A stretch of DNA of 9,330 nucleotides, from NCBI GenBank assembly GCA_002329245.1, contig DCTG01000037.1, forward strand, positions 154 to 9,483, written 5' to 3'. Positions 6,112 through 9,330 of this stretch are shown here, one piece after another (position 1 is the stretch's first letter; the number at the start of each line of letters is the position of its first letter). The translations under genes and the position numbers were made by a program. The stretch is from Clostridiales bacterium UBA1446 (GTDB lineage: Bacteria; Bacillota; Clostridia; Oscillospirales; Oscillospiraceae). Under the pieces are notes generated by a model. It did not search any database. It saw only the letters and a list, made by a program, of their open reading frames with translations, and was not told the origin of the DNA.

Positions 6112-6122
6112 ATAATTGTAAA

Positions 6123-6149
6123 AACGGGAGCTTTCGCTCCCGTTCTTTT
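6123..6149 (+). terminator. Terminator after the 6S-like RNA
   Basis: AACGGGAGC (6123-6131) pairs perfectly with GCTCCCGTT (6136-6144) around TTTC, followed by CTTTTGCTTT. On the minus strand the same stem is followed by five T, so it can work in both directions. A second 10-bp perfect hairpin, GCTTTGCCGG with CCGGCAAAGC (6150-6175), follows at once without a T-run. Confidence 0.82.
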
Positions 6150-6266
6150 GCTTTGCCGGAAAAGCCCGGCAAAGCGCCGCAGCAGAAGGCTTAAGGCCGC
6201 CCGCCTTTCTTTGTCCGCGCAAGTGTAAACTATTTATGAACCCCCTGTATTGCAGAGCTTTTCCTC

Positions 6267-6295
6267 TTGCAAGCGGTGCCGCTTTGCGATATAAT
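6267..6295 (+). promoter_or_regulatory. Promoter of the prsA-like gene
   Basis: TTGCAA (6267-6272), a 17-base spacer and a perfect TATAAT (6290-6295). The spacer holds an imperfect inverted repeat, GCAAGCGG then CCGCTTTGC (8 pairs with one bulged base), which could be an operator. The start near 6302 gives a leader of about 130 bases. Confidence 0.8.
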
Positions 6296-6372
6296 AGCTC
6301 TACTTGCGGCCGCTCCCGTATGAACTTCCGGTAATGCCGCCCGGACAAGACGATTCTTTGCCGGTTTCCGGT

Positions 6373-6404
6373 CGGCGGGAACATCGCCTGCCGTCTTTTT
6401 GTAT
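6373..6404 (+). terminator. Possible attenuator in the prsA leader
   Basis: CGGCGGG (6373-6379) pairs with CCTGCCG (6387-6393), one G-T pair included, around AACATCG. It is followed by TCTTTTTGTATTT. It lies between the promoter and the gene, about 30 bases before the start codon. A competing pairing of AAGACG (6347-6352) with CGTCTT (6392-6397) would break it. Confidence 0.45.
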
Positions 6405-6433
6405 TTCTATGTGACGAGAGGAATGAACTTTTC

Positions 6434-7951
6434 ATGAGCGCTTCGAGAGAAAAAAAGCAGCGCCGGGAGTCGCTGGCCAGCGGGCTTTCGGAAAGAGAAA
6501 TCAGGCAACTGGCCGAAAGTAAAAAAACACAGAGGAAAATGAGATTCTATACCGGCACACTAATCGGCGTGATCGTTGTTTTTCTGCTTCTGATCGGCTG
6601 GAACTCCAATATCCTGCAGAAGCATGCCACAGCCGTCCGCATCGGGGACGAGAGCTTTATGGCCGCCGATGTGCAATACTATTTCAATACGACGTATAAC
6701 CAGATTCAAAGCAATTACGGAGAGTATTTCTCCTACATTGTCAATCCCGAAAAGTCCCTGAAGAGCCAGCCCTACAGCGAAACACAGAGCTGGTACGACT
6801 TTATTCTCGAACAAGCGCTGAAGAACATGCAGGAGACCATCGTGCTTGCCAAAGAGGCGGAAAAAGCGGGATTTTCCCTTTCTCAGGAAGGGCTGGACGA
6901 TATCGAGTCCATCCGGACGGATATCGACAAACTCTGCAACGCATACGGAATTACCCGCGAAGCGTATTATAAATCCCACGGCAAAACCATGACGGAGGAA
7001 ATCTTTTTCCGGCATATCACATACTCCCACCTGGCGGACGAGTATCTGCAGCATTTGAAGAGCCAGATGGTTTACTCCGACGAGGAGCTTAACGCCTATT
7101 ATCAGGAAAACCCCAACGCTTTGGACAAGGTGGACTACCGCTATTACTTCTTCTCCGGCACAGCCGACGAAGGCGGAGACGATACCCAGGCGAAGGCTTC
7201 CGCTCTTGCCGCCGCCAGCGACATGGTCGCGCGTTTGAAAAACGGGGAGGACTTTACGGCATTAACGCAGGAGTACGCGCCGGAAGACAGCAAAGACAGC
7301 TATGCCGACGCTTCGCTCACGACCGCCTCCGGTTATAATCATTCCTATATTTCCTCCTATGTAAGCGCCGAAGCGGCCGACTGGCTTTTTGACAGCCGTA
7401 CGGCGGGTGACGCGGCTTTCTTTGAAACCGAGTACGGATATTACGTCCTGCTCTTCCAGAACCGTTTCCTCGACACCTACAATACGGTGAACGTTCGCCA
7501 TGTTCTGATTCAGCCCGAAGTCTCCGAAGGCGCCGACGAACCGACCGAAGAGCAAAAGGCGGACGCCAAGAACAAGGCGGAAGAACTCTATAACATCTGG
7601 AAAACCGGAGGGGCTACGGAGGCCTACTTTGCCGAGCTTGCGCAGGCAAACAGCGCCGACGCCGGCTCCAAGGATAAGGGCGGACTCTATGAGAGAGTAT
7701 ACAAGGGCCAGATGGTAACCGCGTTTAACGACTGGTGCTTTGATCCCTCGCGCAAAGCCGGCGACAGCGGCATTGTGGAGACCGATTACGGTTACCATAT
7801 CCTTTACTTCGTGGGAGAGGACATCCCCTATTGGAAACTCCTGGCGCAAAACCTCATGATGACCGAAGCGTATGACGACTGGTATAAGGAAGCTTCGGCG
7901 AAGTATGAGATGGGCGAGCCCGGTTTCGGACTGCGCTTCGTCACCGCCTGA
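6434..7951 (+). CDS. Membrane-anchored parvulin-type peptidyl-prolyl isomerase/foldase (PrsA/SurA-like)
   Basis: A 505-residue extracytoplasmic folding factor. Residues 1-37 are a charged cytoplasmic tip, about 38-56 a single membrane anchor (TGTLIGVIVVFLLLIGW region), and the rest is outside. There is no lipobox cysteine, so it is anchored by the helix rather than by lipid as in Bacillus PrsA. Residues about 65-215 form a SurA/PrsA-like helical N-domain (IGDESFMAADVQYYF onward). Residues about 352-462 are a parvulin domain: VNVRHVLIQP, FAELAQANSADAGSKDKGGLY, and the end DYGYHILYFVG. Residues about 217-345 look like a second, degenerate copy (VDYRYYFFSG, FTALTQEYAPEDS, ETEYGYYVLLFQNR). ATG 6434 has AGAGGA at 6416-6421, a rather long 12-base spacing. 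In Bacillus, PrsA is needed to fold penicillin-binding proteins; a PBP gene lies nearby. Confidence 0.88.
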   Translation: MSASREKKQRRESLASGLSEREIRQLAESKKTQRKMRFYTGTLIGVIVVFLLLIGWNSNILQKHATAVRIGDESFMAADVQYYFNTTYNQIQSNYGEYFSYIVNPEKSLKSQPYSETQSWYDFILEQALKNMQETIVLAKEAEKAGFSLSQEGLDDIESIRTDIDKLCNAYGITREAYYKSHGKTMTEEIFFRHITYSHLADEYLQHLKSQMVYSDEELNAYYQENPNALDKVDYRYYFFSGTADEGGDDTQAKASALAAASDMVARLKNGEDFTALTQEYAPEDSKDSYADASLTTASGYNHSYISSYVSAEAADWLFDSRTAGDAAFFETEYGYYVLLFQNRFLDTYNTVNVRHVLIQPEVSEGADEPTEEQKADAKNKAEELYNIWKTGGATEAYFAELAQANSADAGSKDKGGLYERVYKGQMVTAFNDWCFDPSRKAGDSGIVETDYGYHILYFVGEDIPYWKLLAQNLMMTEAYDDWYKEASAKYEMGEPGFGLRFVTA

Positions 7952-8017
7952 GCGGCCGGGAAGCCGCCGCAGGCAGGGTAATATTATTCGTTTTCGCTGT
8001 TTTGCAGCTTCCGCAGC

Positions 8018-8060
8018 AAAAAGGCGGCAAGTCTGCTTTCGCAGTCCTGCCGCCTTTTAT
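8018..8060 (+). terminator. Terminator after the prsA-like gene
   Basis: AAAAGGCGGCA (8019-8029) pairs with TGCCGCCTTTT (8048-8058), with an inner stem CTGC/GCAG (8033-8036/8041-8044) across a small internal loop, and TTTTATATT at the end. It separates prsA from tcdA. Confidence 0.85.
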
Positions 8061-8096
8061 ATTCAGAAACTTGCCTGAAGGGAACGGGAACCGTGT

Positions 8097-8819
8097 ATGC
8101 CGGATCAGTTCGAACGCACGAGAAGGCTTCTTGGCGGTACGGCGCTCGAGCGCCTGTTTACCGCCCGGGCGGCCGTATTCGGGCTGGGCGGCGTCGGCGG
8201 CGCCGCCGCGGAGGCCCTTGCCCGCGCGGGCGTCGGGATGCTGACCCTCGTGGACGGCGACACCGTGGAACCCACCAATTTAAACCGTCAGATCATTGCG
8301 CTGCATTCCACGCTCGGCCGCCCGAAAGCGGAAGTGATGGCGGAGCGGGTGCGCGATATCAATCCCGCCTGCATCGTAACGCCGATTGTCGGGCGCTACA
8401 GCGCGTCGGTCCGGGAGGAGATATTCGCGGGCGGGTTCGACTATATCATTGACGCGATCGACTCGGTAACCGATAAAATCGATCTGATTCTGACCGCCCG
8501 CGAAAAAGACATCCCCATCATCTCAGCCATGGGAACCGGAAACAGGCTCGACCCCGGCCGTCTCAGGATTGCCGACCTTGCGGAAACCTCCGGCTGTCCG
8601 CTTGCCCGTGTGATGCGCCATGAGCTGCGCGGGCGCGGGGTTCTGCACCTGAAGGTGCTCTTCTCCACCGAAACGCCGGTCAAGCCCTCCCCGCCCTCCG
8701 CCCCTTCCGCCGTGCGCCGGAGCGTTCCGGCCAGCGCCCCCTGGGTGCCCGCCTGCGCGGGCCTGATGATGGCGGGAGAGGCAATTTTGGACCTGATCCG
8801 CGAAAAAGCACCGAAATAA
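8097..8819 (+). CDS. tcdA: tRNA threonylcarbamoyladenosine dehydratase (TcdA, E1-like ThiF family)
   Basis: TcdA uses ATP to cyclise N6-threonylcarbamoyladenosine at position 37 of ANN-decoding tRNAs to ct6A, which sharpens decoding. The 240-residue protein carries the E1-like adenylation fold: the opening DQFERTRRLLGG, the nucleotide-binding GLGGVGG (29-35), LVDGDTVEPTNLNRQI (51-66) with the key Asp and the Asn/Arg pair, LHSTLGRPKAEV (69-80), DYIIDAIDSVTDKIDL (115-130), ISAMGTGNRLDP (142-153) and SGCPLARVMRHELRGRG (165-181). The C-terminal PWVPACAGLMMAGEAI matches the end of the family, with a Pro/Ser/Ala-rich stretch just before it (about 195-215). The length is normal. The ribosome binding site is weak and distant (AAGGGA at 8078-8083, or GGGAA closer), but the frame opens with the family's own N-terminus. 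It follows the prsA terminator, so it needs a promoter I cannot place. Confidence 0.94.
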   Translation: MPDQFERTRRLLGGTALERLFTARAAVFGLGGVGGAAAEALARAGVGMLTLVDGDTVEPTNLNRQIIALHSTLGRPKAEVMAERVRDINPACIVTPIVGRYSASVREEIFAGGFDYIIDAIDSVTDKIDLILTAREKDIPIISAMGTGNRLDPGRLRIADLAETSGCPLARVMRHELRGRGVLHLKVLFSTETPVKPSPPSAPSAVRRSVPASAPWVPACAGLMMAGEAILDLIREKAPK

Positions 8820-8857
8820 GGCTCTATGTCAATTATAGGGGCAGAGTAAAACAAAGC

Positions 8858-8894
8858 ATCCGCCAAGCGGTGAAAAACTGCTTGCCGGATTTTT
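8858..8894 (+). terminator. Terminator after tcdA
   Basis: ATCCG (8858-8862) and CAAGCGG (8864-8870) pair with CTGCTTG (8878-8884) and CCGGAT (8885-8890) across a single C-C mismatch, with a 7-base loop and five T (8890-8894). Confidence 0.72.
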
Positions 8895-9023
8895 GACAAT
8901 GCGCACAGAATGAAGAGGAAAATGCGAAGGCGCGTCGGGGTCGGCGCGCCATGTCTGTAAAAAATACGCCTCTCAATTCCTAACATTGATTCCTATGGCT
9001 GAAACAAGCCAACAGAGAGCAAT

Positions 9024-9069
9024 ATTGAAACGAGACCGGCAGCCAATTGGCTGCCGGTTTCGTTTCAAT
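9024..9069. terminator. 46-bp near-perfect palindrome, likely bidirectional terminator
   Basis: The left arm 9024-9046 and right arm 9047-9069 are reverse complements at 22 of 23 positions; the exception is a G-T wobble at 9034/9059. The centre is AATT. The outer arms read GAAACGA on the left and TCGTTTC on the right, so each transcript direction ends in a T-rich stretch. Its place between two converging genes fits a shared terminator, although no clean T-run follows it. Confidence 0.65.
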
Positions 9070-9108
9070 TCTAAGATTGTTTTTCGCTTCTTATTGTGTT
9101 TTACGGCT

Positions 9109-9330
9109 TTATTTGCGCTTGAGGACAATCTCGCCGGTATTGACGGCCTGCGTCAGGCACAGGGAGCGCTCTTCCGGGAGGTAGCCTTCCTTTTCAAGGC
9201 GCAGCTTGTAGTTCTTCCCGGCTGCAAGCGCCTTGAACTCAAAGTCGCTGAGAAAGTCCGTTTCCGTCTCGAGCGCCTTGCCGCTCTCGACCTCGGTCAG
9301 CGTGACCTTCACGCCTTCCGCCGGCTCGCC
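9109..9330 (-). CDS. C-terminal end of a protein with a carboxypeptidase-regulatory-like domain (partial)
   Basis: The minus-strand frame is open to the window edge and ends with TAA at 9111-9109, leaving 73 residues. The sequence has the beta-sandwich pattern of CarboxypepD_reg/Cna-B-like domains: EGVKVTLTEVESGKALETET, then DFEFKALAAGKNYKLRLEKEGYLPEE and a closing NTGEIVLKRK. In such domains a strand of the type 'x-V-x-L' is followed by 'T-D-x-x-G-x-F-x-F-x-x-L' and a 'Y-x-L-x-V-x-x-x-G-Y' strand. This fold occurs as a C-terminal module on several Clostridia proteins, including ferredoxin-type oxidoreductases and surface proteins, so the full protein cannot be named from here. A GTG codon at 9312 lies inside the domain and is not the true start. 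Confidence 0.72.
   Translation of the reverse strand, partial: GEPAEGVKVTLTEVESGKALETETDFLSDFEFKALAAGKNYKLRLEKEGYLPEERSLCLTQAVNTGEIVLKRK

Larger units (their letters stand above)
5909..6433 (+). other. 525-base region without a protein gene
   Basis: Between the DUF1292 and prsA-like genes lie, in order, the 6S-like RNA (5925-6111), its terminator (6123-6149), a second hairpin (6150-6175), a plain stretch, the prsA promoter (6267-6295) and a structured 130-base leader. The open frames here lack ribosome binding sites and protein-like sequence. Confidence 0.6.
8820..9108. other. Convergent intergenic region between tcdA and the right-edge gene
   Basis: About 290 bases holding the tcdA terminator (8858-8894), a GGCGCG/CGCGCC hairpin with a 10-base loop (8929-8950), and the large palindrome at 9024-9069. 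I see no gene or RNA family in the remainder (8951-9020). Confidence 0.5.

Noticed and set aside
6296..6433. T-box or other known riboswitch in the prsA leader
   Set aside because: I find no T-box AGGGTGGNACC segment and no core motif of a known riboswitch class. Only a generic hairpin with a T-run is visible.
8913..8968. Short plus and minus frames (16 and 39 codons) in the region after tcdA
   Set aside because: They are Arg-rich or of random composition, lack ribosome binding sites and overlap hairpins.

Overview
The window looks like chromosomal DNA of a GC-rich Clostridia member, probably an Oscillospiraceae/Ruminococcaceae-type gut anaerobe. This rests on the ribosomal protein sequences, strong AGGAGG-type ribosome binding sites, TTGACA/TATAAT sigma-A promoters, a Firmicutes-type L10 leader, a DUF1292 protein, a class A penicillin-binding protein with a Clostridia-like tail, and a paired-hairpin intergenic repeat of a kind I recall from this group. 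No phage, transposase, CRISPR or tRNA is visible.

Layout. Positions 1-1427 hold the end of rplA, then a promoter, an L10 leader with an attenuator, rplJ and rplL, closed by a terminator. The usual rpoB-rpoC genes do not follow. An AEC-family permease (1461-2384, +) comes next, then about 440 bases without a gene that carry several hairpins, a paired-hairpin repeat and a strong terminator facing both ways. A large class A penicillin-binding protein (2823-5354, -) is read toward that terminator from a promoter near 5460-5485. A DUF1292 gene (5603-5908, +) is divergent from it. Positions 5925-6111 fold into a 6S-RNA-like structure of about 187 nt, followed by a terminator. A PrsA-like membrane-anchored parvulin foldase (6434-7951, +) has its own promoter and a long structured leader. 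After another terminator comes tcdA, the tRNA ct6A dehydratase (8097-8819, +). At the right edge is the C-terminal end of a minus-strand gene with a carboxypeptidase-regulatory-like fold, convergent with tcdA across a 46-bp near-perfect palindrome.

How the parts work together. The left block is ribosome biogenesis: L10 and L7/L12 form the ribosomal stalk, and the L10(L12)4 complex is expected to bind the leader and turn down its own transcription. The middle block is mostly cell envelope: a peptidoglycan polymerase/crosslinker and an extracytoplasmic foldase, whose family is known in Bacillus to help fold penicillin-binding proteins. The 6S-like RNA would tune housekeeping RNA polymerase in stationary phase.

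The most interesting non-coding signals are: (1) a 45-nt near-perfect hairpin laid over the rplJL promoter; (2) a specific antiterminator/terminator switch that can be drawn in the L10 leader; (3) the unlabelled 6S-like RNA; (4) a possible attenuator in the prsA leader. Most coding content is ordinary housekeeping, and I see no convincing new multi-gene system.
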